From: Podarcis raffonei
Lineage: Eukaryota > Chordata > Lepidosauria > Squamata > Lacertidae
NCBI RefSeq assembly: GCF_027172205.1
Contig: NC_070614.1
Coordinates: forward strand, 33,718,001-33,782,000
Direction: 5' to 3'
Length of the DNA: 64,000 bases
A program made the position numbers and the translations under genes. Numbering within the stretch: position 1 is the first letter of the stretch; each line of letters begins with the position of its first letter. This document shows, in pieces, positions 41,616-52,080 of this stretch. Under the pieces are notes generated by a model. The model was not told the origin of the DNA. It worked only from the letters and a program-made list of their open reading frames with translations, and searched no databases.

Positions 41616-42517
41616 CTAGCTGTTTCTTTTAATAAGCTTATCTTTTGTGTTCAGGTCTGGTCTCAGTATAATAATGTAGCATTTGGGGAAAAAGATACAA
41701 CCCAACAGGCCAACACTGGAGGCTAAGATGGAGAAGATCTCCACAGCTACCATGTATTTCCCCTTCGTGCTCAAGTAGGTTGGAACAAAGGATAACCAAA
41801 CACTGCAAAACACCAGCAAGCTGAAAGTGATAGACTTCGCTTCATTGAAACTGTCAGGTAATTTTCTGGCCTGGAAAGCCACAGTGAAGCTCACAAAAGC
41901 CAGGAAGCTCATATAACCCAGGACACAATAAAACATAGTCACAGACCCCTCGTTACATTCCAGTACAATTTCTTCAGTCACTGACTTCATGTCAACATCA
42001 GGGAAAGGGGGAGACATAGCCAGCCATACAATACAAATGCCTGCTTGTACAATGGAACAGAAAAGAACAATGGAGTTGGCCACTCTTTTTCCTACCCATC
42101 TTCTCATGCTGTTTCCTGGCCTGGTGGCCATGAAAGCCAGAACCACTGTGATAGTTTTTGCTAACACAGAAGACACAGCTGCTGAGAAGACCATGCCAAA
42201 GGCCACCTGACGAAGGAGACACATCACCTTCTCAGGTCGACCAATGAACAGAAATGCAGAAAGGAAGCAAAGCACCAGGGAGATAAGGAGAGTGTAGGTG
42301 AGGTTCCGGTTGTTGGCTTTGACAATGGGGGTGTTGTGGTGCCTTATAAAGGTTGCCAGCACTAGAGCTGTGATTGTGGAAAATAAAAGCACACAAATGA
42401 CTAAGCTTATCCCCAAAGGTTCCCCATAAGACAGGAAGGTTACTTCTTTGGGAATGCACTGAGTTTGTTCTTTATCTGAATAATGATCTTCTTGACAGGC
42501 AGTACAGGAACCTGCAT
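41616..42517 (-). CDS. V2R-E exon 6: seven-transmembrane exon
   Basis: 902 bp; [18 protein letters not shown], seven helices, tail [11 protein letters not shown] and a stop. The usual Pro of the HYPN motif is Ser here. Confidence 0.94.
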
Positions 42518-43451
42518 CTGTGGAAATAAGAATATTTTAAAAGCTGGTTTACATATAAAGGTACCCCTGCCCGTACAGGCCAGTCGTGTCCGACTCTAGG
42601 GTTGTGTGCCCATCTCACTTAAGAGGCCGGGGGCCAGCGCTGTCCGGAGACACTTCTGGGTCACGTGGCCAGCGTGACGAAGCTGCTCTGGCGAGCCGGC
42701 ACCAGCGCAGCACACGGAAACGCCATTTACCTTCCCGCAGGAGCGGTACCTATTTATCTACTTGCACTTTGATGTGCTTTTGAACTGCTAGGTGGGTTTA
42801 CATATAGTCATCTGCAAATGCCAATATGTCTTCTACATCTACTACAGACCATATGGTGGTCACATGGAGATAACGGTGTGGGTCTCCCATTAGAAACAAA
42901 ATACAGCTCTCAGTGTTAATGCCAGTCTCTAAAGGCAAATAGATTGTGGTAACCCATATCTTGGAATCAATGCCACTCCCAGGATGGATTTTATAGGTAG
43001 CAGAGTTGGGCATGAAAGGAAGCTGGACACAGAAGCCCACCTACTACAAATCAATGTCTGCTTCAGCCACAGATACTTGTCTACAGCTTGTCACACATAT
43101 AGTGTGCACAGGAAGTGGCATATCTTAGAGGTGGAGTGCAACATCCAGTCGATGTCATCTCCAGACATGGCTGTGAATTATTCCTTTTTGGAATGTGTAT
43201 TTATTTATTTATTAAATTTGTATACTGCCCTTCATCTAAAGACCACAGGGAAGTTCACAACATTAAAATACTGAATGAAAACACATAATAAAGCAAAAAG
43301 CAAAAAACAAACCGATAACCCCTCACCCAACACATTTAATGCTACTGGGTGGAGAAGTGTTGTGACAATGGACCCCTAATGACAGTTATTGCAAACTACT
43401 TTGACAAAGAAGAAATTTGAAGAATTATTATTTTACACTTAACTGGATATT

Positions 43452-43509
<58 letters not shown>

Positions 43510-46500
43510 CATGCATATATGTATAACCATTGCAAAACTCCAGTCACTTATTTGAACTTGGGAATTAGTAACCAGCAAACTCCTGAGTGAACAGGAAGAT
43601 ATTAAGCAACTATACACCACTAGTAGTGCTTGATTACCGATCTGAGGTGAAACCTTCCCCTTTGGACATGGAACACAATCATAGCAACAAAAAGGCAACC
43701 CTTCCTTCTTTCTCTTCTGATGACCAGGATGGCATTTATCATTACAGAGAGAAAGGGGCATTACCTGTCAAAGAGATATAAAGCAGTAGTATTTGAAAAA
43801 TGCATTTTAAGATTGAACCAATGTGCAGTTGCCTGCCAGAGCATGACAAGATCACTCTCATATCAACTGTTTTGAATTCAAAAACATTTTATATTTTCAA
43901 TCCTCTCATTCCTATTTCCCCTCCAACATGTCTTCCATATGGCTCAATTACCTCGCATATATGTAAATTCTCTGCCCTTTGTTTGTTTGTTTTGTTTTTA
44001 TCTGTTTTCCTTTTTCACATTAAATTGTAATATTGAGAAGCTTAATAAAAATTATTAAGTGGTATTGGTTCAGATGTGGGAGCTGGAGCAAAAATATGGC
44101 AGTTCAAGTGCTCACTGGAGCACATAATCACCAAACAGCTACAGAAAGAATTGCACTGGCCGCCACTTAGCTTCAAGGCTAAGTTCAAGGTGCTGGTTTT
44201 GGTATACAAAATCCTAAATAGCCTGGGACCATGGCACCTGAAAGATCACTCTCGCTCCGTTAAAAATCAGTGTGCAGAACTGATCTTCTGACAAGGTATC
44301 TATCAGAGTGCACGGTATTGTGTCAAGGTCGTGGCAATGACACTCACCCTTTGCAATGGTCTCCCCTTGAATATTAGACAGGTGCCATCTCCATTATCTT
44401 TTCTGTGGTTACTGAAGATCTATCTATATCGACAAGCATTTTAAGCCTTGAGATCTTTTCCCAGTCTGCATCCAGATCGGAACTGTTTTTTAAAATGTTT
44501 TGAATATGTTGCATTGTTTTATCACTTGTTGTTTGGTGCCCTGCCTCCTTTTGGAAGAAGGTCACGATACAAATTTAATTAAACAAACAGACAAATAAAG
44601 AAATAGTAACATCCTACCTGATTAAAGCTTCTGGGCCATGTAATGGCCGCTACATCAATACTGAAATCTTTGCCTTCCAGAGCCCAAGGATTCATCCTTC
44701 CAACTTTCCCTCTAACAAATGAGTTATTTGGGAAGGTAATTACATTTGTAATATCAAACCCCATTGTAAATTCTCCATTCTCATTCAAAACCATTGTTTC
44801 TCCAACACCATTCTTCAATGTGATATTCCTCAGAATTGGATGGAGCTAGGAGAAATGATCAAAAAAAGAGAACAATTCCATAATGACAATTTTAAAAGAG
44901 TAGCAAGGCAATGTTTTACTCAGACTCTGGGTGTCAGGAACATCACTTAGGTATAAAAATATATCATGCATTCATTTTATTCATTGTAGTTCAACAGAGT
45001 CTTTCAATGTCCATTACCTGCCATGCTGGCACATTGTTATATTCCAGATTCTTTCTGCCTACCAGTACTCTGGATTTGGATCTGGATGAGTACATGGCAT
45101 GTACAGAATTTGCCAGAGCATAAACAGCAGTGTAGATACTGTAGCTATGACCAGTCATGCTCATTTCAAAGAAAGGCCCAGGGAGGCTCTCCAGACTCTC
45201 TTCCCCAGTGCAGATTTCTGCATCAACTTCATTAGAATCATAATTTGAAAATGAACAGCCAAATACTTGCTCCCAGAATAGTTGGATGAAACCATCCCCC
45301 TTGACTAAATGAGGCCTTAAGTTTCGAAGAAACATTTGGAAACCCGATACCTCCTCTGAGTGAGTTGTGAAGCTTAAGGCACCATGGAAGGCTTCTATAC
45401 TCCAATCCTTATGAATGGGCACTGCAGCAACATCCAATTGTGATGCCATAATCCACACTTTACCAAATGCTTTCTCATAGTCAGTTTCACCTTCATGCAG
45501 CAAACCCCTCAGACTTAACATGGTCCTGGTTTCTCCATAGACAACAATAGCATTTGCATTACTCTCCATAACATTTTGAAATGTTTTGTTCCACCTTTCT
45601 TGCAAATGAAACAAGTCATCAAAAAAGAATATTATGGCAATTTTCTCTATGAAGGCAGGGCAGATGTCATTTTTAGAAAGCACTGGTAGGAAGTTCTGCA
45701 GAAATAATTCTCCAATTTCATCATCCATGACCATTAGACCGACCCAAGTCCATCTAAAATGCAGGAGTAGCTGGACAATCCCTCTGTACTGATGGATATC
45801 ATTTGGAACCATTTGGTAAAAAGAAAGAGAATGGATTTGACCCCTCATCATGGGGACAAAATCACCATAGCTGAACTAAAAAGGCAAGCAGATAGACATA
45901 TCCCTAATTAATGTCCCTAATTATTTTATGGATTTTTGTTTATTTTTATTCACAGTGAAGCTTCTACTGAAATTGAATATGCTCTGCTTCCTGGATAGAG
46001 TTGAGGAATAATTTATGCATTCATAAACTTCAGACTTCACTATTGTACAGTTCTTAATATGGGCCTACTGCTGAAGACAACTTAGAAGCTTTGAGTAGTG
46101 CATAATGCTTCTGTGCTTCTAGTGTATGTGGGGAGATATTAACTGTCAGGAATGAGCCAGCTCCTAGTGAAACTTCACAGCCTGCTTCAGAACAGAAAGA
46201 GTTAGATTTGCAGCAGGCTGAACAGCGGCCAGTGCCCAGTGCAACTCCCATGGGCTTTGGAATGCCGGTTACCAACGGAACGACTGAGAGCAGGCTGCAA
46301 CACAGCCAAAGCTCTCCGGAAGATCAATTAGGCACAAACAGAGACAGAGAGAGTCTCCCGGAAAAGAAAGAGGTTGGAGATGAGCCAATTTCTCAGAGGA
46401 ATCAGCGAATGGGAGGGCTGTTAGACAAGAAGCAAAACAAGATAAGCGAGGTTCGTAGGTTTCTTCTGTCAACATCAGAAGCAGTCTTCAGAAGGGTCAT

Positions 46501-49188
46501 CTTGAGTAATGATGCTGGAGACTTTGAGGCATCCAAAGTTATCGGTTGATTTTTTTGGAATAAATCCTCCTTTTAATTATCTACGCTTACTGTGTTATCA
46601 AGCTGGGAACCTGGACTCCTGACATTAGCATATATGTATAATTTGTTCCCAACTGCATTGGCTGCCTGTATGCCTTCAGATTGAATTAACAACCTGGGCT
46701 CCATTTATCTCAGAGCTGCCACACCTTGGACCATATTAGCTTCACTTACCATATTGCTGTGGGAATAGAATTATGGGCCTCCACATCAATTTCCGCAAAA
46801 CTGTATAACCATTTCCTCTTTTAGCAACATAATTCTGCATGTCTTGTGGGCCTTGTACCATGGTGTAAGAGAGTTAAATTGCACACCATCTCCCTAGCTT
46901 TAGGACTAGCTAGTAAATTGATTTGAGTTGAATTTGTCTTAATTAGCTCCAATGCTTTCTCCCATTCCAAATATGGATAAAGGGAATAAATGCCCATCAT
47001 CCTGTGATATAGTCCTTATCCTGCTGAACTGTGCTGACTGTGTGAATATACACTCATATAAAAACCCACACGCCAGGAAGGCAAAAAAGAAAAAGAAAAG
47101 AAAAGAAAATTGCGACATTACTTTGAAACTCCATGGCCACATTTTACCTGTGGTAGCTTGTAGATGTTCAAAATGGAAGCCAAATGGCGGGAGGTTTCAG
47201 AACCCAGTCCCCCAATGACTGCTATGAGTTTGTTCTGAAGGTCACACTTATAATTGGGGATGAAGCTATGCTGTGTGGAAAAAAAATCCATTGCAATCTG
47301 ATAGAATCTCCTTGGATTAAAGTAGCTCTCAGAGATGTGGAATCCCAAGGAGACATTGGGCAAGATGTGGGGCTGTTCATTTATCTCATTTATAGCAAAT
47401 GCCAAAGCCAGGACATGCTGGTAATTCTTTGTCACGAAACTGCAACAAAAGTTAGAAAATGTTTCACAGGGATATCCAACAAATGATGAAAATCTTTATT
47501 AGCTTTCCTGCACCTTCAATATCTTAATCAGTGCATACAACTCTGTAAATCATTACTCTTGCAAGCTTTACTGTTTCTGGTTTGGTTTTTGTGTGTGAAT
47601 AATATTGTTTTTTGTTAATTAACTGATGACTGTTATAAATAACTTCTTTATATTTTATATTAGTTTGTAAGTCACTTAGTGCCTTTCTTTTTTTTATAAG
47701 GTAAAACAAATTATAAAGTTATTAGAAAAAGGAATGAGTGCTGAGAGCTGTACAGACTTTCACAATCACACAGACTGCTAAGTGACTGTTGAGAATTGCT
47801 GTGAATTCCAACATTGTCTTTAAGAAGTTCCATCACAAACCAAACTGTACAGTCCTCCTTCAAGATACCACTTTGCCATCCTTAATCAAATTCATTTTAT
47901 TAAGCACTTTAGTGCTTGGTTACTATTCCACTTCAAGTATGAACTTTTTTTAAAAAATACACTGAAGTATTTGAATGTTTCCATATCTCTCTTCATGCTC
48001 ATTGGATTTTTTTAACTGCTTGGTGATCACTTTTGATACTTTTATGCCTAGAAATGTGCACTTGGGGAGATGTTTATTATGATTAATTATTGTTATATGC
48101 TTTTAAATATTTCTGTATTTACCATGTGAGTCACCTTGCAACCTTAGATTATAAAGTGATGCATAATTAACAACCAGAACAATAATAGCTGATAGGAAGG
48201 AAGTATGAACTGACAAAATCACCAGAGGTCATGCTGATTATTAAAGACAAGTATGTATTAAGGAAGGGCAGAGAAGGATTCTCAGAATTTCATTCTAAAG
48301 GGTGTGTATAATGGAAACCTGCCTCCTGAAAGTATAGTACCAAGGTGAGTGACAGTGTCTCATTCCAGTGAACAAAAATAACATCACAGAGGAGGGCATC
48401 TGGATGCAATGCAAAAAGGTGCTTGAAATCTTGAAATATTTATATCCCTTGATTATTAAGTGATACATCAAACTAAAATGGTAAAGGGTTTCACACTGGA
48501 GTCTTTCCTTATAAAGCAAATGCACCAGCGATGGAAACTAAACAACAGAAATACAATCATAAGCCAAGCGCATATTGTTATAGTGCACAAGATGATGACA
48601 CAATAATTTAGGAATATTGAAAACAAAAATGGTGGTCATACTAGAAACAAAGGTGTGTTTTTTGGAGAAAGGAAACAGAAAAGTTCAGATAGAAAAGGAA
48701 GCCGAAGAGAATTAATAAAGTCATGAAGAAATGTTTGTGTGATGTGCACACTGAGATATACTAACATTTGATAAAAGAAAGGGATATACCGAGGCCTACT
48801 ATAGAATAATGATCATTTGTTTAATCAACTAAGACTGTCTTTGCATACATACCTGGAAATAAGCCTGACTGAATTTAGTGAAATTTACTCCCAAGTAATT
48901 ATGCATAGGATTAAAGTGAGATCTTTAAACAGTTAATAATATATGCAACTGAAACAAAATAGGTTCTTACTAGGGAATTTCAAAGTTAGGAGAAGGATAG
49001 TCAGTGAAGGAATATTGATCCAAATATATCATCATCTGAGAAGAAATCCCACCAATCATGAGTTCACCTGTCTTATAATATTTATGATCAGTAGAGATGG
49101 GGTCACGGAGGACACATTTAGCAGTCTGCTCCTGGAACCCAGTGTGGAGTACCTGCAACAACAAGAGTAGTACTTCAAAGAACACCAT
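41616..49188 (-). CDS. V2R-E: vomeronasal type-2 receptor, six exons, apparently intact
   Basis: Minus-strand exons 49188-48971, 47439-47148, 45875-45018, 44845-44618, 43764-43638 and 42517-41616 join in frame to 874 residues with GT/AG borders. The start is fixed: an in-frame TAG lies eight codons before the ATG. The leader is [18 protein letters not shown]. Exon 1 appears to end in TAG, but the G belongs to the GTAAGA donor and exon 2 converts the codon to TAT (Tyr). Exon 6 has [30 protein letters not shown] and [17 protein letters not shown]. It is closest to V2R-D. Intron 3 holds an L2 fragment, intron 2 a solo LTR and intron 5 a Sauria SINE. Ligand unknown. Confidence 0.92.
42558..42794 (-). 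mobile_element. Sauria-type SINE, 5'-truncated
   Basis: The left end is the tail side (AAGGTACCCCTGCCCGTACA) and the body runs to CACTTTGATGTGCTTTTGAA; the tRNA-like head is missing. Flanked by 12-bp duplicates GGTTTACATATA at 42546-42557 and 42795-42806. In intron 5 of V2R-E, about 40 bases from exon 6. Confidence 0.88.
43196..43300 (-). mobile_element. LINE 3' end of L2/CR1 clade
   Basis: TATTTATTTATTTATTAAAT, then TGTATACTGCCCTTCATCTA and GGGAAGTTCACAACATTAAA, a common squamate LINE tail in minus orientation. In intron 5 of V2R-E. Confidence 0.5.
43451..43507. repeat. (TG)n(AG)n compound microsatellite
   Basis: About 12 TG units then about 16 AG units, in intron 5 of V2R-E about 130 bases from the exon 5 donor. 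Confidence 0.95.
43638..43764 (-). CDS. V2R-E exon 5: cysteine-rich (NCD3G) exon
   Basis: 127 bp; [18 protein letters not shown] and [18 protein letters not shown]. His replaces the Tyr of the PGY motif seen in the other three genes. Confidence 0.91.
44060..44580 (+). mobile_element. Old L2-like LINE fragment
   Basis: [20 protein letters not shown] and [13 protein letters not shown] identify the L2 ORF2 C-terminal block, followed by a 3' UTR ending in AATTTAATTAAACAAACAGA. In intron 4 of V2R-E. Confidence 0.65.
44618..44845 (-). CDS. V2R-E exon 4
   Basis: 228 bp; [39 protein letters not shown] and [17 protein letters not shown], ending SFNQ before GTAGGA. Confidence 0.92.
45018..45875 (-). 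CDS. V2R-E exon 3: main ligand-binding exon
   Basis: 858 bp; [60 protein letters not shown] and [20 protein letters not shown], ending VPAWQ before GTAATG. Confidence 0.93.
46144..46624 (+). mobile_element. Solo LTR with TGTCAGGA/TCCTGACA ends (fossil)
   Basis: A 481-bp block in intron 2 of V2R-E with perfect 8-bp inverted ends and near-matching 5-bp flanks (TTAAC and TTAGC). AATAAA near 46558 gives plus orientation. No internal genes lie beside it, as expected after recombination between paired LTRs. It shares the terminal type with 18837-19357; family is probably Ty3/gypsy or ERV. The flank mismatch suggests moderate age. Confidence 0.85.
46650..46735 (+). mobile_element. L2-like LINE scrap
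   Basis: [18 protein letters not shown], the L2 ORF2 C-terminal block, just after the solo LTR. Confidence 0.45.
47148..47439 (-). CDS. V2R-E exon 2
   Basis: 292 bp; [49 protein letters not shown] and [14 protein letters not shown], ending YKLPQ before GTAAAA. Confidence 0.92.
47440..48970 (-). other. Intron 1 of V2R-E
   Basis: 1.5 kb, AT-rich. I see no recognisable repeat or gene in it. Confidence 0.4.
48971..49188 (-). CDS. V2R-E exon 1: signal peptide and N-terminus
   Basis: 218 bp; leader, [20 protein letters not shown] and [13 protein letters not shown], then TA before the donor GTAAGA. Confidence 0.9.
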
Positions 49189-51056
49189 CCTAATTACTGT
49201 AATTCCTCTCTAGATGTAGATCACAGATTTCCACCTATAGCCATAGCAATAAATTTTATTTTTTTTTTGTTATAGCAACCTGTCTGAATACCAGTGACCC
49301 ATGTGTTGCAAGATTTAAAGCTAACCTCCTCCCTTCAAAATGAAGAAACCGTTACTGGAGTGATGGAACACTCTCTCCAATTCTCAGTGACAAAACATGG
49401 AATATATATAAAGTTCTTTTGATATGTGATTGTGCGTTGTTATGATGCAGCTTTCTGGAATCCTTACAATGACTTGGTAAGAAAGCAAATTACATAGCAT
49501 ATTATTCTTGGAACCCACAGGGCCTTGATGAGAAAGTATATAATTGAGTGGTACAAGATCTGTAATTAGTAACCTCCAGAGGAACTGGAACTTTAATGGC
49601 ATCAAAACTAAAAAAGTTACTATGGAGAGAAACATGTTGACTGAAGTAGTGAAAATTATAATGTATTCTAAGTTTGTTGAAATGACAGTTGAAGAACAAC
49701 ATCCTTGTCATGACACTATGAAGTTATAGAGAAATGGCATGCTTAGAAGGGTAATAGTTAATCTACAACTGAATGCTTCCTTAATCATTCATTTTCTTAT
49801 CTATCTGTATCTAATGTGACACTGTGCATGAATACACAACCATGTTGTGTGGAAAGGGAAGTATCCAACTTCCCCTTGATGAGATGAGAGCGATCTCTGA
49901 CCTTGTAGCCACTAGAAATAATGCAGCCATGATCACAGGATAGCTGATTGCTCTGATTGTATGGCTCAGTTTTAGTTACCGGTATGTGCCAACGTTCATG
50001 ATTGTTTGAAGAGTGGTAGGAATTAGCATGCAGTTTGGGGCATGTGGTTCTTACCTGTCCATCCTTGAAGCTTCCAGACTGTGGTAGCAGAAGAGAGGGT
50101 CATTTCCTCCTTTGCTGAACATCACAGGCCTGACCCTAATTGCCCATTCCATGCCTGCTATTTAAAGCTCAAATATAGACACGTTTAATTATACATGTAA
50201 TATGTAGAAGGAATGGGTGATTTAGCATGAGGGAAAGTTCATACTGAGGATGAGGAATAATTCCAGATTTCAATTTTGAAAGTGTACTAATGTTAGGAAT
50301 AAGGAGGAGGTAGACAGCAGCAGAGTCACTGAGAAGACTCAGGGAAAGAGTTTTAAGAAACCACCAAGGGTGTCTAAATGGAAGAGATTTCCTCTTCATT
50401 TCCAATAGAAAGACACATGGGGGAGAGACTCTAATCTTTGATTCTTAATCTAGAGGGAAATTATGCAATGGAAATTCTAGTTCATAGAGCCAGAGACAAA
50501 AGCAGACAGATTAGTCTAGGTTTGAGCCATGCCACTCACAAAGGTCTTCAAAGCAAGGCCCAGTCCATTTTTTTCCACATTAAACTGCATATTTTAAAAA
50601 AAAAACTGCATGAATTCTACTACTAAGCTATTTAAAATTTTATAACATGGGCAAACTGCCTTTAAACAAACTTTCTTCTATTTCTTCTTTTTTAAAAAAA
50701 GCAATATGTTATTCAAATAGCTACACATAGCATGGTTGCTGTCATGCTTTGAAACTCACAAATTCAAAAGTATCCCTAGATGTGATGGGTTCTTTCATTC
50801 CAACAAAATTTATTTCCCTTTGATTCCATAAAATGTGCTGGTACAGCTTGCATTGTCATGATACACAACGATTTGTTTAAAGGCACACTTTGACCAGGTC
50901 ATAGAATAGTTGCTGTTAAGACTCTGATCATATTTGCACATAAACTGAATAGGTCCAGATTGAGTGTGTTTAAGATGAATATCAAGCAATGATGAATTGT
51001 ATTCCTAGCCAGAGGGAGAAGGTTTGAAAGAAACAAATGCATTCTTTTGTTTCCAC
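49189..51056. other. Spacer upstream of V2R-E
   Basis: About 1.9 kb with no recognised gene or repeat; it includes the presumed V2R-E promoter. The open frames here are short and unlike any family I know. Confidence 0.35.
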
Positions 51057-51777
51057 ACCATCGGCTGTGGGGAGGACTGCAGGGCCTGCTCCCTTCCAGG
51101 GCCTTTTCCAGCTGGCCCAGGGGGCATGGCCCAGGCCCTCTCTCCCAGCCCTAAAGGGACTCCTGCTGCTGCGGTGAGGCCTTGGACCATCGGCTGTGGG
51201 GCGGACTGCAGGGCCTGCTCCCTTCCAGGGCCCTTTCCAACTGGCCCAGGGGGTGTGGCCCAGGCCCTCACTCTCCCAGCTACAAAGCGACTCCTGTGGC
51301 AGTGAGACCTTGGGCCATCAGCTGTGGGGCGGACTGCAGGGCCTGCTCCCTTCCAGGGCCTTTTCCAGCTGGCCCAGGGGGTGTGGCCCAGGCACTCTCT
51401 CCCAGCTATAAAGGGACTCCTGTGGCAGTGAGACCTTGGGCCATCGGCTGTGGGGAGGACTGCAGGGCCTGCTCCCTTCCAGGGCCTTTTCCAGCTGGCC
51501 CAGGGGGTGTGGCCCAGGCCCTCTCTCCCAGCTATAAAGGGACTCCTGCTGCGGTAAGGCCTCGGACCATTGGCTGGTTGAGGACTGCAGGGCCTGCTCC
51601 CTTCCAGGGCCTTTTCCAGCTGGCCCAGGGGGCGTGGCCCAGGCCCTCTCTTCCAGCTATAAAGGGACTCCTGCTGCTGCGGTGAGGCCTTGGACCATTG
51701 GCTGGTTGAGGACTGCAGGGCCTGCTCCCTTCCAGGGCCTTTTCCAGCTGGCCCAGGGGGCGTGGCCCAGGCCCTTA
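51057..51777 (+). repeat. Tandem array of 126-129 bp GC-rich units
   Basis: Five full units and one partial, starting at 51057, 51186, 51314, 51440, 51566 and 51694. Each contains GGACTGCAGGGCCTGCTCCC, CTTCCAGGGCCTTTTCCAGC and TGGCCCAGGGGG. Units 3-5 carry TATAAAG (51407, 51533, 51658); units 1 and 2 have decayed forms. The array immediately precedes the L2 LINE and is best read as its 5' UTR. Confidence 0.88.
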
Positions 51778-52080
51778 TTTGGAACAAACTTTTGGGGAAG
51801 TGTGGGAAGTGTTCTGCCATTGCTTCCCTGTTCCAGGTGGTTAATGTGCTTTAAAATGTCCTCAAGCAGTCGATGGCAATTTAAATTTTTATTTCTTTCC
51901 CCCCTTTTTTCCTTTGTTGGGGGTGGGTGGGTGGGATGGATATTTGGTTGGGGATTAATTTTAGTATAATTGTTCTGTTCCTTTTGTTGTTGGTGTTGTT
52001 TTATTGGTTCTGTATAGTTTGTGTTTTGTTTTTAAGGGGCGGGATCAGGGCTGCCTGGGAGTGCGGCCCCAGCCAACACG

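Noticed and set aside
51057-51777. CRISPR-like array
   Set aside because: Units are contiguous 126-129 bp copies without unique spacers, in vertebrate DNA next to a LINE.
51005-51820. Minus-strand open frame of 271 codons rich in Pro, Gly and Ala
   Set aside because: It runs over the GC-rich tandem monomers, where stops are rare; the frame differs between units, and no family is recognisable. It is a shadow of the repeat array.
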